Part shown: piece after piece, positions 19,667 to 28,238 of the stretch | How positions within the stretch are numbered: the stretch's first letter is position 1 | Layout of the letters: the number at the start of each line of letters is the position of its first letter | NCBI RefSeq assembly: GCF_010672455.1 | Contig: NZ_JAAHGO010000029.1 | Coordinates: 1-64,000, forward strand | Length of the DNA stretch: 64,000 nt | Origin: Okeania sp. SIO2C9 | GTDB lineage: Bacteria; Cyanobacteriota; Cyanobacteriia; Cyanobacteriales; Microcoleaceae | Direction: 5' to 3' | Position numbers and translations under genes: made by a program | Notes under the pieces: model-generated | Database searches by the model: none | Seen by the model: the letters and a program-made list of their open reading frames with translations, nothing else | Told to the model about the DNA's origin: nothing

Positions 19667-20221
19667 ATGAAGATTAAAGCTTTATTTCGTACTGTTCAAC
19701 TATATCCCCATAGACTAATATCCCAATCTTTATCAGCAGTAACTCTATCTATATTAGGCTTAATGATGGGTGTAATACCTACTAGGTTATCTAACTCATT
19801 ATTTCCTGTATTTGATAGAGCTGTCTACGCTCAGGAATCTTTTACAGATACAGAAGAAGAACAAGAAGCAAACTTTACAGATGAAGAAATAACTAAATAT
19901 AGCAAAGCAGTTTTACAAATTGAAGACTTAAGAATAGGAGTTTATCAAGAAATTCAAAATGAATTTCAAAAACAAAGTCCCGGAGACTCTATTCCTCCAA
20001 TTATTTGCAATGAGAAAAAAACTGTTAACGATCTACCACGAAATATTAAAGTAATTGCCGTGAATTACTGCAATCAAGCTAAAAAAATTATTGATAGTAA
20101 TGATATGACCGTTACTCTGTTTAATCAGATTACAATGGCTCAAAAGATTAATCAAACCTTACGAGAAAGAATTCAAACTGAATTGCTCCGTCTTCAACAA
20201 GAGCGAACAAGTAGTCAATAA
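19667..20221 (+). CDS. Exported DUF4168-type protein
   Basis: A 184-residue protein with a long N-terminal segment ending in a hydrophobic stretch (LSAVTLSILGLMMGVIP) and AYAQE-like VYAQES, so it is probably exported or periplasmic. The mature part matches the DUF4168 pattern: FTDEEITKYSKAVLQIEDLR, then VNYCNQAKKIID, then FNQITMAQKINQTLRERIQ. Two Cys residues (ICNEKK, NYCNQ) are present in the mature domain. Function of the family is unknown. It precedes ureE by 14 bp, but a role in urease maturation is not implied by the family. Confidence 0.75.
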   Translation: MKIKALFRTVQLYPHRLISQSLSAVTLSILGLMMGVIPTRLSNSLFPVFDRAVYAQESFTDTEEEQEANFTDEEITKYSKAVLQIEDLRIGVYQEIQNEFQKQSPGDSIPPIICNEKKTVNDLPRNIKVIAVNYCNQAKKIIDSNDMTVTLFNQITMAQKINQTLRERIQTELLRLQQERTSSQ

Positions 20222-20235
20222 ACCCATGACTGACA

Positions 20236-20673
20236 ATGGTAATTTTAACCCAACGTTTAGCTGCTGACCAAAATGCAGTAGTTTGTTTGACCTTACCTCT
20301 GACTGCAGTACAACGGACCAGGAGTCGCTATCGTTTTGATACAGAGACTGGGGAAATTTTACATCTGCGTTTGTCTAGAGGAACAGTGCTGCGCGATCGC
20401 GACTTACTGGCCAATGAGACAGGTGAGTTTATAGTCAGAATAATTGCTAAACCAGAACCCATCCTGATAATAACAGGGAAAACTCCCTTAGATTTACTCA
20501 GGGCAACCTATCATTTAGGTAATAGACATATACCAATAGAAATTACTCCTACCAATTTAAAGTTATCTCCAGACCCAGTGTTAAAAGCTATGCTGGAACA
20601 ATTAGGTATGGAAATTATAGAAGAAATCTCTCCATTTCAACCAGAAATAGGAGCTTATGGTCATGGTCATTAG
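20236..20673 (+). CDS. ureE: Urease accessory protein UreE (nickel metallochaperone)
   Basis: Delivers nickel to the UreG-UreF-UreD complex during urease activation. The 145-residue length is normal. Seen: N-terminal UreE fold (LTLPLTAVQRTRSRYRFDTETG), GTVLRDRDLL, the metal-binding region YHLGNRHIPIEI, and a short His-rich C-terminus (GHGH) typical of cyanobacterial UreE. An earlier ATG (20226) stops after four codons, so 20236 is the start. A GTGGGGAG simple repeat begins right after the stop. Structural ureABC and ureD are not in this window. Confidence 0.95.
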   Translation: MVILTQRLAADQNAVVCLTLPLTAVQRTRSRYRFDTETGEILHLRLSRGTVLRDRDLLANETGEFIVRIIAKPEPILIITGKTPLDLLRATYHLGNRHIPIEITPTNLKLSPDPVLKAMLEQLGMEIIEEISPFQPEIGAYGHGH

Positions 20674-20829
20674 AGGTGGGGAGAGTGGGGAGTGTGGGAA
20701 GGGTGGGGAGATGGTGAGATCGAGAAAGATATGATAATGGCGCTCAGAAGGAACATTTTTTTATATCGAATTAGGTGGATTTGATATTAGCAGGAAACAA
20801 TTATCAGTCTGTTTTATAAACCGCAAATA

Positions 20830-21543
20830 ATGCACTATCAAAACCAGGGAGAAAATCAACTTTTATGTCTTTTACAGTTAGCAAGTCCGGCATTACCTGT
20901 AGGAGCTTACAGTTATTCAGAAGGTATTGAATTATTAGTAACTACAGGAAAAATTTCCGATTATGATAGTCTCAAAAATTGGTTGATAGATTCTCTCAAA
21001 TTTGGAAGTATTCGATTAGAAGCAGCATTAATAGTTAGAGCTTATTTGGAAACGAATTCAGGAAATTTACCGCTTTTAAATAATTGGAATAATTGGGCAA
21101 CTGCAGTCAAAGAGACAGAAGAATTGCGTCTGCAAAGTTTACAAATGGGTCGAACTTTGATTCGTTTATTTATGAATATTCAGCCAGATGTATCAACAGA
21201 ATTAATGAGTTTTGTCCAAAAAAAGCTCGAAACAGAAACAGATTTTTGTAACTTTGCGATCGCTTATGGTCTAATTTCTGCTAGCTGGCAAATTGAGATT
21301 GAAACTGCAATTTTAGGTTATCTACATAGTTGGGCAACTAATCTAGTTAATGCTGGTGTCAAATTAATTCCTCTAGGTCAAACAGTAGGACAAAAGTTAT
21401 TATGGGAATTGCAAAATCAAATCGTTTTGAGTGCCAAAGAAATCCTCAAATTAAAAGATGATGAGTTAAACAGTTGTAGTTGGGGATTATCTCTAGCAAG
21501 TATGGCTCACGAAGTTCAATATACTAGATTATTTAGAAGTTAG
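20830..21543 (+). CDS. ureF: Urease accessory protein UreF
   Basis: Component of the UreDFG activation complex, where it couples UreG GTP hydrolysis to nickel insertion. The 237-residue length is normal. Seen: LLQLASPALPVGAYSYSEGIE, the family's best conserved block, then LRLQSLQMGRTLIRL, FAIAYGLISASW, and VKLIPLGQTVGQKLL. It lies 157 bp after ureE and 280 bp before ureG; both gaps hold dispersed repeats, so an original ureEFG operon has been loosened by repeat insertion. Confidence 0.96.
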   Translation: MHYQNQGENQLLCLLQLASPALPVGAYSYSEGIELLVTTGKISDYDSLKNWLIDSLKFGSIRLEAALIVRAYLETNSGNLPLLNNWNNWATAVKETEELRLQSLQMGRTLIRLFMNIQPDVSTELMSFVQKKLETETDFCNFAIAYGLISASWQIEIETAILGYLHSWATNLVNAGVKLIPLGQTVGQKLLWELQNQIVLSAKEILKLKDDELNSCSWGLSLASMAHEVQYTRLFRS

Positions 21544-21544
21544 G

Positions 21545-21670
21545 TTATTTCAGTTATCAGTTATCAGTTATCAGTACCTCTGCAATAAGGAGGCTTGAAA
21601 TCTGAAATATTCTCTTTTTTTATACTCTTAAAAGGGAAGGCTTTAGACCACGATTTTTCGGTAAACTATT
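21545..21670. repeat. Dispersed element TCAGTTATCAGTTATCAGTACCTC
   Basis: Between ureF and ureG. Starts with TTTCAGTTATCAGTTATC and AGTACCTC, followed by a region ending in TTTTTCGGTAAACTA. Related copies occur at 53933-54050, 57093-57165 and 57371-57440, and reversed at 43600-43676 and 8980-9020. Confidence 0.65.
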
Positions 21671-21822
21671 GTTTGATAAGTTTACCTATTATAATTATAG
21701 CCGTCGAAAGAAAGGGCGTGGAAAGTTCAAAAGTTTAAAACTCAGACAAAGTAAGGCTTTTCCTTCTTCCTTCTTCCTTCTTTCTTGTTCCTTCTGCTAT
21801 ACCCATTAACAATTAGTAATTT

Positions 21823-22425
21823 ATGAATGTTTTTCGGATTGGAATAGCTGGCCCAGTAGGCTCAGGTAAAACAGCTCTAGTTGATGCCTTATGTAAGTCA
21901 ATGCGACAAGAATATAATATTGCAGTTGTCACCAATGATATTTATACCCAAGAAGATGCCCAATTTTTGGTGCGAAGCCAAGCATTAGATAGTTCTCGTA
22001 TAATAGGAGTAGAAACAGGTGGTTGTCCTCATACAGCTATCAGGGAAGATGCTTCTATTAATCTCATTGCTATTGAGCAGTTAGAAAATAAATTTACCGA
22101 TCTAGACTTAGTATTTGTCGAAAGTGGCGGTGATAACTTAGCAGCAACTTTTAGCCCCGAGCTAGTTGATTTAACAATCTATGTAATTGATGTAGCTGCC
22201 GGTGATAAAATTCCAAGAAAAGGAGGTCCAGGTATTACTAAATCCGATCTGCTTGTGATTAATAAAATTGACCTTGCTCCCCATGTAGGAGCAGACCTGA
22301 ATATTATGGAAAAAGATACTAAAAATATGCGAGGCGATCGCCCTTTTGTCTTGACTAATCTCAAAACAAAAGTTGGTTTAGAAGCAGTTTTAAACTTTAT
22401 CCACAAGTATCTAATTGTAGATTAA
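21823..22425 (+). CDS. ureG: Urease accessory GTPase UreG
   Basis: SIMIBI-class GTPase that carries nickel and powers urease activation. The 200-residue length is normal. Seen: P-loop [30 protein letters not shown], the metal-binding [11 protein letters not shown] (CPH motif), [17 protein letters not shown], and the guanine-specificity motif [12 protein letters not shown]. The gene is intact. A small membrane-protein gene follows 31 bp downstream and may be co-transcribed. Confidence 0.98.
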   Translation: MNVFRIGIAGPVGSGKTALVDALCKSMRQEYNIAVVTNDIYTQEDAQFLVRSQALDSSRIIGVETGGCPHTAIREDASINLIAIEQLENKFTDLDLVFVESGGDNLAATFSPELVDLTIYVIDVAAGDKIPRKGGPGITKSDLLVINKIDLAPHVGADLNIMEKDTKNMRGDRPFVLTNLKTKVGLEAVLNFIHKYLIVD

Positions 22426-22456
22426 CTCAATTTTCCTAACTCTATCAACTTAAAAC

Positions 22457-22879
22457 ATGAATAATAATATTTGGCAACGTTTAAAAAGTTTACCTTGGCG
22501 AGAACTATTTTTAGTAAGTTTCATTGCTATTTTGGCAGTTGTAGCAACAGAAGTATTATTAATCTTAAGCTTCACTTATTTTGTTGTTATCCTAAAACCA
22601 TTGAGTATGCTATTTTCCTCTCCAATTTTTGGGGTATTAATACCTGTAGGAGCAGCAGTAGGAATGGGAGCTTTAGCAGTTTATTTATTAGAATTCTGGC
22701 AAAAGCAGTGGTTACTGAATAATTCTAGTCTTTGGACGCTAGTTTTATGTTTATTTATCGGATTATTATTCAAGTCTTTATTTCCTCTGCCTCCTGTATT
22801 AGTTAGTGCATCTAGAGCTTCATTAATAAGTCTAGCTATAGGAGTTTTCTGGAAAGGGCGACCTTATTGGCAACGTTAA
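22457..22879 (+). CDS. Four-helix membrane protein of unknown function
   Basis: A 140-residue protein with about four hydrophobic segments (FLVSFIAILAVVATEVLLIL; FGVLIPVGAAVGMGALAVYL; LWTLVLCLFIGLLFKSLF; ASLISLAIGVFW). I do not recognise the family. It starts 31 bp after ureG, which might suggest a nickel or urea link, but nothing in the sequence (no His-rich loop, no transporter motif) shows that. An inverted-repeat element begins 10 bp after the stop. Confidence 0.7.
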   Translation: MNNNIWQRLKSLPWRELFLVSFIAILAVVATEVLLILSFTYFVVILKPLSMLFSSPIFGVLIPVGAAVGMGALAVYLLEFWQKQWLLNNSSLWTLVLCLFIGLLFKSLFPLPPVLVSASRASLISLAIGVFWKGRPYWQR

Positions 22880-22888
22880 AAAAAAATT

Positions 22889-23086
22889 GCGTTGCTGAAG
22901 CACGTGTATGATATTAGCCTTAATTACTTAGGAGTCAACCCACCCCTAACCCCTCCCAGGAGGGTAACTCAGGAGGACTGAGTCAGGAGAGAAGAAAGAA
23001 GAAGAAAGTTTTGTGGTTGCATAAGCGGAACGGAGTTCTATCGCGCTCTTATCGAGACATGATATCATACCTCAAATCACTAACGC
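22889..23086. mobile_element. MITE-like element, family GCGTTGCTGAA
   Basis: Ends GCGTTGCTGAAG...GTATGATATT and ATATCATACCTCAAATCAC...AACGC are inverted repeats. The interior has AGGAGTCA and GAAGAAAG runs and the string AAGCGGAACGGAGTTCTATCGC. A close copy lies at 45832-46021 and a shorter one at 58077-58219; a single end is at about 47969. No protein is encoded. Confidence 0.75.
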
Positions 23087-23107
23087 AAAATTATGGAAAT
23101 ATAATCG

Positions 23108-23623
23108 ATGAAAATACTTACAAATTGGGGTTTTACCAGAGATGGGTGGCGCAGTGGCAAACATGGCGAATATTTGGTATTAATTCAAGGCTTATTACTG
23201 GTAGGATTTATTTTTTTGCCTACATATCACCTACCAGGAATTAGTTTAGAATTGCCAAAATTAATATACTCTTGTTGGATCATAGCAGCGCTTTTTAGTG
23301 TCGCTGCATTAGTTTTTATTGTGAAAGGATTATTAGATTTAGGCAAAAATCTGACACCTTTGCCCTATCCAAGGGCAGATGGTGAGCTAGTGCAAACTGG
23401 AATTTATGGCATTGTCAGACATCCTTTGTATAGCGGTTTAATTTTCTTGACTCTCGGTTGGAGCATTTTTCAACTTAGTTTGTCTCATTTTGTAGGTGTT
23501 ATTGTGATTTTTTTGTTTCTTGACCTGAAAGCAAGGCGAGAAGAAACTTGGTTAAGTGAAAAATATCCAGAATATTCAGATTATCAACAACGGGTGAAAA
23601 AATTAATTCCAAGGATTTATTAA
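23108..23623 (+). CDS. ICMT/PEMT-like membrane methyltransferase
   Basis: A 171-residue integral membrane protein of the isoprenylcysteine carboxyl methyltransferase-like family. Three or more transmembrane helices precede the conserved C-terminal half: GELVQTGIYGIVRHPLYSG, a helix, then LFLDLKARREETWLSEKYPE and YQQRVKKLIPRIY. That RHPxY...EE(x)WL...YP...Y...KLIP pattern is the SAM-binding signature of the family. The substrate in bacteria is mostly unknown (isoprenoid quinones, phospholipids or lipid intermediates are options). The sequence just upstream is the end of a MITE-like element, so its promoter may have been altered. Confidence 0.85.
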   Translation: MKILTNWGFTRDGWRSGKHGEYLVLIQGLLLVGFIFLPTYHLPGISLELPKLIYSCWIIAALFSVAALVFIVKGLLDLGKNLTPLPYPRADGELVQTGIYGIVRHPLYSGLIFLTLGWSIFQLSLSHFVGVIVIFLFLDLKARREETWLSEKYPEYSDYQQRVKKLIPRIY

Positions 23624-24023
23624 TTAGATATTAATTCACGATATTTGGCTCGAGGTCAATATATTTATTCGGAAGTAATGAGATAATAAAATCAGTATAT
23701 TAGATAACAATTTATCAAAAATTTATGATTTCCATAACTATTTTTTAACGTAATTCTACTGAATATTCTGCTAAACTGTGAATAACAGTAATTTTTTGAG
23801 CTTCAATGATTTGATTTTTGGAATAACAAATTTTGGCGATAAAAGCTAGTTATTTTAAACAAATATCAACAGATTTCATCTAATCTTCACAATACTAGGA
23901 TAAAAATTAAAGTAATTGTGAAAGTTTGCAAAATCAGGCCAAATTGACTATACAAGTAAATGAGATCAAAGTTAGACTGAAAATATATTGACAGAGTTAG
24001 TTTATATATCGGACGATCTAATT
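23624..24023. other. AT-rich intergenic region, no feature recognised
   Basis: Leader of the following Mo-dependent nitrogenase-domain gene. AT-rich, no ORF of coding character and no clear repeat. An in-frame TTG at 23988 could extend the next gene by 12 residues but ATG 24024 is preferred. Confidence 0.5.
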
Positions 24024-24338
24024 ATGAGTTCTATTACAGGTATTTCACACCAAGCCGCGCAACCAAACCATCACTACCTAGATAAACTACTGCAACCAAT
24101 TCGCGAATATCTCGATCGTGTAGAAATAAATAATCAAAAAATGGCACATTTGCTGTGTCAATTGATCCCGGCTCAATGTCCTTTTGAGAGAGACGTGAAA
24201 CTATTCGGACATCTACTGTTTCATATTCCTGCAATGTGTAAATTGAATCCTTTGTATGACCAATTGATCGGCTTACGATTTCGTGCTTTAACTTTTCTAG
24301 CGGATGTTTGTGGAGAAGATATTACGAGTTATTGTTAA
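24024..24338 (+). CDS. Mo-dependent nitrogenase C-terminal domain protein
   Basis: A 104-residue protein matching the small cyanobacterial family named after a domain annotated as Mo-dependent nitrogenase C-terminal. Seen: LLQPIREYLDRVEINNQKMA, IPAQCPFERDVKLFGH, IPAMCKLNPLYDQLIGLRFRAL, FLADVCGED. Conserved Cys residues occur in each block. Despite the name the family is found in non-fixing cyanobacteria and has no proven role. Start chosen at ATG 24024, where the conserved region begins. No nif gene is nearby. Confidence 0.85.
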   Translation: MSSITGISHQAAQPNHHYLDKLLQPIREYLDRVEINNQKMAHLLCQLIPAQCPFERDVKLFGHLLFHIPAMCKLNPLYDQLIGLRFRALTFLADVCGEDITSYC

Positions 24339-25027
24339 AATATAGCAATCTTATTCGAGTTGTGAGATATTGTAGATTTTTAGGGAACAGGGAACAGGAA
24401 ACAGGAAACACCAAAGTAATAAAATTATCACATCTGATTCGGTGATTGCTATATATTTTTTGATTTTAAATACTTGCTTCTAACATTTTGTCTTAGAGTA
24501 GCTAAATGATATTTAGATTATACTACTAGTAGCTTAGTTTTTCTATGAAACTAAGCTCTTTATCATTGTCGGATGCGATCGCTTCAAGATAATTATATCA
24601 TCAGTACTTACCGAAAAATTGTGGGTATGCGCCTCCCCTTTTAAGGAGATAATAAGCGGTCGTTTGCGCAGCATTCCGTAGGATGGGATGGCGAGGTCTC
24701 GGAGCCATATCCAATCGACTCCTGTGAAGAAAAATTTTCATCTCTTTGTCAATCCTCTTCTTTTCAAGGAGAGGTAATTATTCATTATTCATTATTCATT
24801 ATTCATTATTCATTGTTGAAGCATAACTAACACTTATTGTAGGGGTTAACAGCTGTTAACCCCTACAAATGCTGTATAATTTCGTCTTTTGCACAATTCC
24901 CGATCGTGTCTAGTCAAGTTATCAGAATAAAAAATCTAGGACTTCAGCAAATATGCTACACACAAACATGATAAAATGTAATATGCAAATTTTTTTCCTT
25001 CCTACTTCTGTCTTCCATCTTTAACTA
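24339..25027. other. Intergenic region with dispersed repeats, no gene seen
   Basis: Contains GGAACAGG-type direct repeats (24380-24410), a copy of the GCGGTCGTTTGCGCAGC...CATATCCAATCGAC element (24652-24719), an ATTCATT tandem run (24778-24816) and a perfect 28-bp palindrome (24839-24866). Confidence 0.7.
24839..24866. repeat. Perfect 28-bp palindrome GTAGGGGTTAACAG/CTGTTAACCCCTAC
   Basis: Each 14-base half is the exact complement of the other. Related GTAGGG palindromes with different centres occur at 29604-29631, 47469-47492, 56596-56622 and 61050-61083, so the outer GTAGGG(G/A) and the symmetry are conserved while the inner bases vary. Confidence 0.85.
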
Positions 25028-26044
25028 ATGGCAAAATCCCTAAAACCTGACGCATTTTTCCAAACACCAGGAGTCATTCTTGATGTTCGTAGTCCCGGCG
25101 AATATGCTCAAGGTCATATTCCTGGAGCTGTTAATTTTCCTCTATTTAATAATGATGAACGCGCCTTGGTGGGAACTTGCTATAAACAAAAAGGTAAAGA
25201 TGAAGCAGTAGAATTAGGGTTAGCGATCGTCGGTCCGAAATTAGCTAATTTTGTTGCCCGTGCTAAGGTATTAGCTCCAGACCGTCAAGTTAGAATTCAC
25301 TGTTGGCGAGGTGGAATGCGTAGCGCTTCAGTTGCTTGGTTACTGGAAACAGCAGGATTTAATGTTGCTCTACTTATTGGCGGTTATAAAGGGTTTCGAC
25401 GTTGGGCGCTTTCTCTGTTTTCAGTTCCCCAAAAAATGATTATTCTGGGGGGAATGACTGGCAGTGGTAAAACTGAGATATTGTCTGCTCTGGGTTCTAT
25501 GGGAGAACAAGTGTTAGACTTGGAAGCTCTTGCTAACCATCGGGGTAGTAGTTTTGGTGCTTTGGGGCAGTTGCCTCAACCCACTAATGAACAATTTTGG
25601 AATGCGATCGCAATGGAATGGGCAAAGTTCGACCGGAGTCAAGTTTTATGGGTTGAAGCGGAGAGTAAGCGTATTGGAATGTGTTGTATTCCCCAGGAAA
25701 TTTTTGAGCAAATGGAAAGGGCGAAAGTTATTGAAATAAGTCGCAGTCGTCAGGAAAGAGTAGCATTTTTGGTGGAAATTTATGGAGAAGCGGATATTAA
25801 TGATTTAATTGCTTCGACCGAACGCATTAGGAGGCGTTTAGGAGGTCTACGGACGCAACAAGCGATTAATTTTCTGAGGGAGGGAAATTTGGCAGCAGCT
25901 TCAGATTTAATTCTCCACTATTATGACAAAACCTATACTTATGATTTGGAAAAAAGAGGAGTTAGTATTCAGAAAGTAGATATTTCTGGTTTGTCGGCGG
26001 TTGATACTGCCGTTTTGGTGCGGGAAAAAAGTCAACAGATATAG
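25028..26044 (+). CDS. mnmH: tRNA 2-selenouridine/geranyl-2-thiouridine synthase
   Basis: MnmH (SelU/YbbB) converts 2-thiouridine at wobble position 34 of certain tRNAs to 2-selenouridine through a geranylated intermediate. The 338-residue length is usual. An N-terminal rhodanese domain (VILDVRSPGEYAQGHIPGA; catalytic Cys in HCWRGGMRSASVAWLL, residue about 97) is followed by a P-loop domain (GGMTGSGKTEIL; NHRGSSFGALG; EAESKRIG). All key motifs are intact. selD, which supplies selenophosphate, is not in the window, so selenation cannot be confirmed. Single-gene unit. Confidence 0.95.
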   Translation: MAKSLKPDAFFQTPGVILDVRSPGEYAQGHIPGAVNFPLFNNDERALVGTCYKQKGKDEAVELGLAIVGPKLANFVARAKVLAPDRQVRIHCWRGGMRSASVAWLLETAGFNVALLIGGYKGFRRWALSLFSVPQKMIILGGMTGSGKTEILSALGSMGEQVLDLEALANHRGSSFGALGQLPQPTNEQFWNAIAMEWAKFDRSQVLWVEAESKRIGMCCIPQEIFEQMERAKVIEISRSRQERVAFLVEIYGEADINDLIASTERIRRRLGGLRTQQAINFLREGNLAAASDLILHYYDKTYTYDLEKRGVSIQKVDISGLSAVDTAVLVREKSQQI

Positions 26045-26367
26045 TGGCGATCGCCAGATAGTATTGCCAGGAACAGGGAACAACTACGTTATTCTGTAGG
26101 GTGCGTTGTTACGCATCTATAGGTATATTAGGGTTTGCTGATTAATTTTCAAAGTATTGACTGCTATTGGCTTGAGCGTTTTTTTGTTGAAAAAAGTAAC
26201 AGCTTTTCGGTGGCAAAAACTGCATAAAGCTAGTATTTTGGGATGATTATGACAGGAAAATTTAGGGACAATTTTTACTTCTACCTCCTCTAAATTCCCA
26301 TTTCTCCTGTCTCCTGTCTCCTACCCCTAAGCCCTAGATTAGTTGCCTAATCTCAAATCCGATAGTC
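26045..26367. other. Convergent intergenic region, no gene seen
   Basis: Lies between the 3' ends of mnmH (plus) and the metallopeptidase (minus). It has a HIP1-related GCGATCGC, CTCCTGT direct repeats (26299-26322) and no ORF or clear terminator hairpin. Confidence 0.45.
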
Positions 26368-26826
26368 CTAAAATTGTGATATTAAATAATTTGTTTCTAT
26401 TGCCCATAAGTCAAAGGCTGTAGGAAATAAGTATAGAGAATTTAGGTCAATGACTTCCGACACAACAGAATCTTGCCTGACAGTATGGTTTAAACCGATA
26501 GCGTGTACTACTTCGTGAGATACCACATACTGTTGTAAATATTGATTTTCAACATATAGCAATTCATCAGATAAGAAAATATCGCTGTTGATTGGACTAT
26601 CTCCAGGGAAGTAAGCATAGCCAAGATAAGGAGTATTTGAATCTATACTAATTTTTATCTCTGCTGTATTGTAATCTACTTGTTGAAAGTCTAAATAGGT
26701 TCTGTTTTCTATGTAGTTGAAAGTATTATTAAATAAGGCTTGAACTTCTGGTGTAATACTACTGTCATAGCCATAAGTTGCATTTGGACTTAAAGCAAGT
26801 CCAGTGAGAATATCGTAATGGTACAT
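26368..26826 (-). CDS. Matrixin-like zinc metallopeptidase, copy 1
   Basis: A 152-residue metallopeptidase core without signal peptide. The zinc site HEVVHAIGLNH (HExxHxxGLxH, residues about 103-113) is that of metzincins such as matrixins and serralysins; the upstream sequence TPEVQALFNNTFNYIENRTYLDF is the family's N-terminal helix region. A Met-turn Met is not evident after the site, so the domain may be minimal. A second copy at 46376-46840 is over 90 percent identical, in the same orientation, about 20 kb away. It sits at the edge of the accessory region with other predicted hydrolases. Target unknown; an effector or bacteriolytic role is inference. Confidence 0.8.
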   Translation of the reverse strand: MYHYDILTGLALSPNATYGYDSSITPEVQALFNNTFNYIENRTYLDFQQVDYNTAEIKISIDSNTPYLGYAYFPGDSPINSDIFLSDELLYVENQYLQQYVVSHEVVHAIGLNHTVRQDSVVSEVIDLNSLYLFPTAFDLWAIETNYLISQF

Positions 26827-26861
26827 AACTAATTTTAAAGAGTAGAAAAAAAGAAAGTAGT

Positions 26862-26975
26862 GATGCTACTTTTATTTACATCAAGCTAGTAATTTCTATA
26901 GTTAGAAATAGCATCCTACTCATTTAGGTGTTATTTGATGTCCAATTGAATACTTACAACCGGTATTTCACAGCT
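26862..26975. repeat. Direct repeat flanking the C2-like gene, left copy
   Basis: AGTGATGCTACTT...TATTTACATCAA...TAGTTAGAAATAGCATCC...TTAGGTGTTATTTGATGTCC...ATACTTACAACC recurs in the same order and orientation at 27946-28055. The copies lie upstream of the metallopeptidase and of the C2-like gene respectively, consistent with duplication of a gene-plus-leader unit. The inner TTCTATAGTTAGAAATAGCATC is itself partly self-complementary to GATGCTACTT. Confidence 0.8.
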
Positions 26976-27102
26976 AAAGCTGGTAGCGATCGCTCAGTTC
27001 TCAGATTTGGAAAGGTTGAGTCTTACTGTAGCAACCCAACCTATAACCTAACAATTGACAAAGTGCAGTGAGCTATGACTAAAGCACTCTACCAGTTATC
27101 TT

Positions 27103-27651
27103 TTAGGAGCGAGTAATGTGATACCTAACGCTGTAATCCCAGGTAGAAAAACCCAAACCTTTTTCACTCATTTTCCACTCTCGTGTTTCATTAGCTGGTC
27201 CTGTAGCAGAAATTTCTAATTCGGTAGAACCTAGTAAGTCGTCTTTATCAAGACTAGCGAGTATACCTATCCCTTTCGTAGCTACTTTAAGAATCGTTGC
27301 CGCAGTAGCTCCTTGTGGACCTGTCGCTGCTAAAGCACCTGAAACAGTATTAGTAATACTATTAACTGTATCAGCGTAACCATTATTCCAGTCTTTGGCA
27401 GCATCTTCGTCATAAGCTTGTAATCCGCCTTTGATACTTTCCCCTGATTGGATTTCTCCTTCAAATAAAAGGGTATCTTCTGGGCGAAAACTTTTTCTTT
27501 GCTTATCATTAATTTTGATAGGGTGCGTCAGGATTGGTTTTGTAATTCCCCCACCAACTAAAGAACCAACAAGATAAAAATCGTCAGCTCCGGTTACATC
27601 TTCAGTATCTGCACAATAAACGTCAATCAATTCCACTTTGAGTTTGACCAT
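27103..27651 (-). CDS. C2-like beta-sandwich protein of unknown function
   Basis: A 182-residue protein with no signal peptide. The N-terminal part (VKLKVELIDVYCADTEDVTG, then DDFYLVGSLVGGG) and the C-terminal part (KDDLLGSTELEISATG, WDYSVRYHI) look like strands of a C2 or C2-like domain. They are separated by a glycine- and alanine-rich stretch (GALAATGPQGATAATILKVA, about residues 104-125) that could insert into a membrane. The family is not recognised with certainty. RBS AGGAG is six bases before ATG 27651. Two copies of the CAGAAA/CGTC promoter lie upstream (27704-27741 and 27880-27917), so it belongs to the regulon of this island. A membrane-binding or pore-forming role is inference. Confidence 0.6.
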   Translation of the reverse strand: MVKLKVELIDVYCADTEDVTGADDFYLVGSLVGGGITKPILTHPIKINDKQRKSFRPEDTLLFEGEIQSGESIKGGLQAYDEDAAKDWNNGYADTVNSITNTVSGALAATGPQGATAATILKVATKGIGILASLDKDDLLGSTELEISATGPANETREWKMSEKGLGFSTWDYSVRYHITRS

Positions 27652-27703
27652 TTTTTCTCCTATGTATTTTGTGTGTGATCGCTCAGGAACATATTTGGTA
27701 GTT

Positions 27704-27741
27704 CCATTATTAAGACGATCTACGATGTCAATTTCTGAATT
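27704..27741 (-). promoter_or_regulatory. Island promoter motif (CAGAAA-20-CGTC), proximal copy of C2-like gene
   Basis: On the minus strand AATTCAGAAATTGA is followed by CGTCTTAATAATGG. The C of CAGAAA is at 27737 and the C of CGTC at 27717, the same 20-nt period as all other copies. The -10-like block lies about 60 bases before the start at 27651. Confidence 0.75.
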
Positions 27742-27780
27742 TTTTTGAGAAAAATCTGACTTTGGCTTTTCTATCTAATA

Positions 27781-27884
27781 CAGGACTTACGCTGAAACCG
27801 GGTTTCTTTGCGGCAACTTTGTCGTTTGCACAACAATATCACGGCAATAAACCCGGTTTCTTGGTAGGGATTGCGTAAGTCCTG
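27781..27884. mobile_element. MITE-like element, family CAGGACTTACGC
   Basis: Starts CAGGACTTACGC and ends GCGTAAGTCCTG, 104 bp, with an inner inverted repeat GAAACCGGGTTTCTT / AAACCCGGTTTCTT. It lies between the two promoter copies of the C2-like gene. Other members: 40736-40850 and 56569-56650. No coding capacity; must be moved by a transposase elsewhere if still mobile. Confidence 0.8.
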
Positions 27885-27917
27885 TAATAGATGTTTCCCA
27901 GAAGTAATTTCTGAATT
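27880..27917 (-). promoter_or_regulatory. Island promoter motif, distal copy of C2-like gene
   Basis: Minus strand AATTCAGAAATTACTTCTGG followed by CATCTATTA; the CGTC block is changed to CATC. Same 20-nt period (27913 to 27893). The spacer ACTTCTGGGAA is shared with the copies at 35023 and 39125, so these three are a sub-lineage. It is now separated from the gene by the MITE-like element. Confidence 0.6.
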
Positions 27918-27945
27918 TTCAGCCCACTGTTTTTGCTTGAGCGTA

Positions 27946-28055
27946 GTGATGCTACTTGTATTTACATCAAACTAATAATTTCTATAGTTAGAAATAGCAT
28001 CCTGCTCGTTTAGGTGTTATTTGATGTCCCCTGAAATACTTACAACCTAGATTTC
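27946..28055. repeat. Direct repeat flanking the C2-like gene, right copy
   Basis: Second copy of the roughly 110-bp sequence at 26862-26975, same orientation, about 90 percent identical by eye. The two copies enclose the C2-like gene and its promoters (about 1.08 kb). Confidence 0.8.
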
Positions 28056-28238
28056 ACAGGTCAAGTTTTTTGTTGCCAAAAAATGTTCAAGTAGTCGTAC
28101 AAAATTAATTATACAGGACTGGCGCAGTAACTCCACCTGTAGGGAGTGTTGCAAGACAACCTTATAATAGGTATAACGCTGGAATTTGGCGTGAGTTATA
28201 TTGATAAAAAACACACCTCAAAACATGGTGGCGATCGC

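Noticed and set aside
24024-24338. Evidence for nitrogen fixation from the nitrogenase-named domain
   Set aside because: This small family occurs widely in cyanobacteria without nif genes, and no nif gene is in the window.
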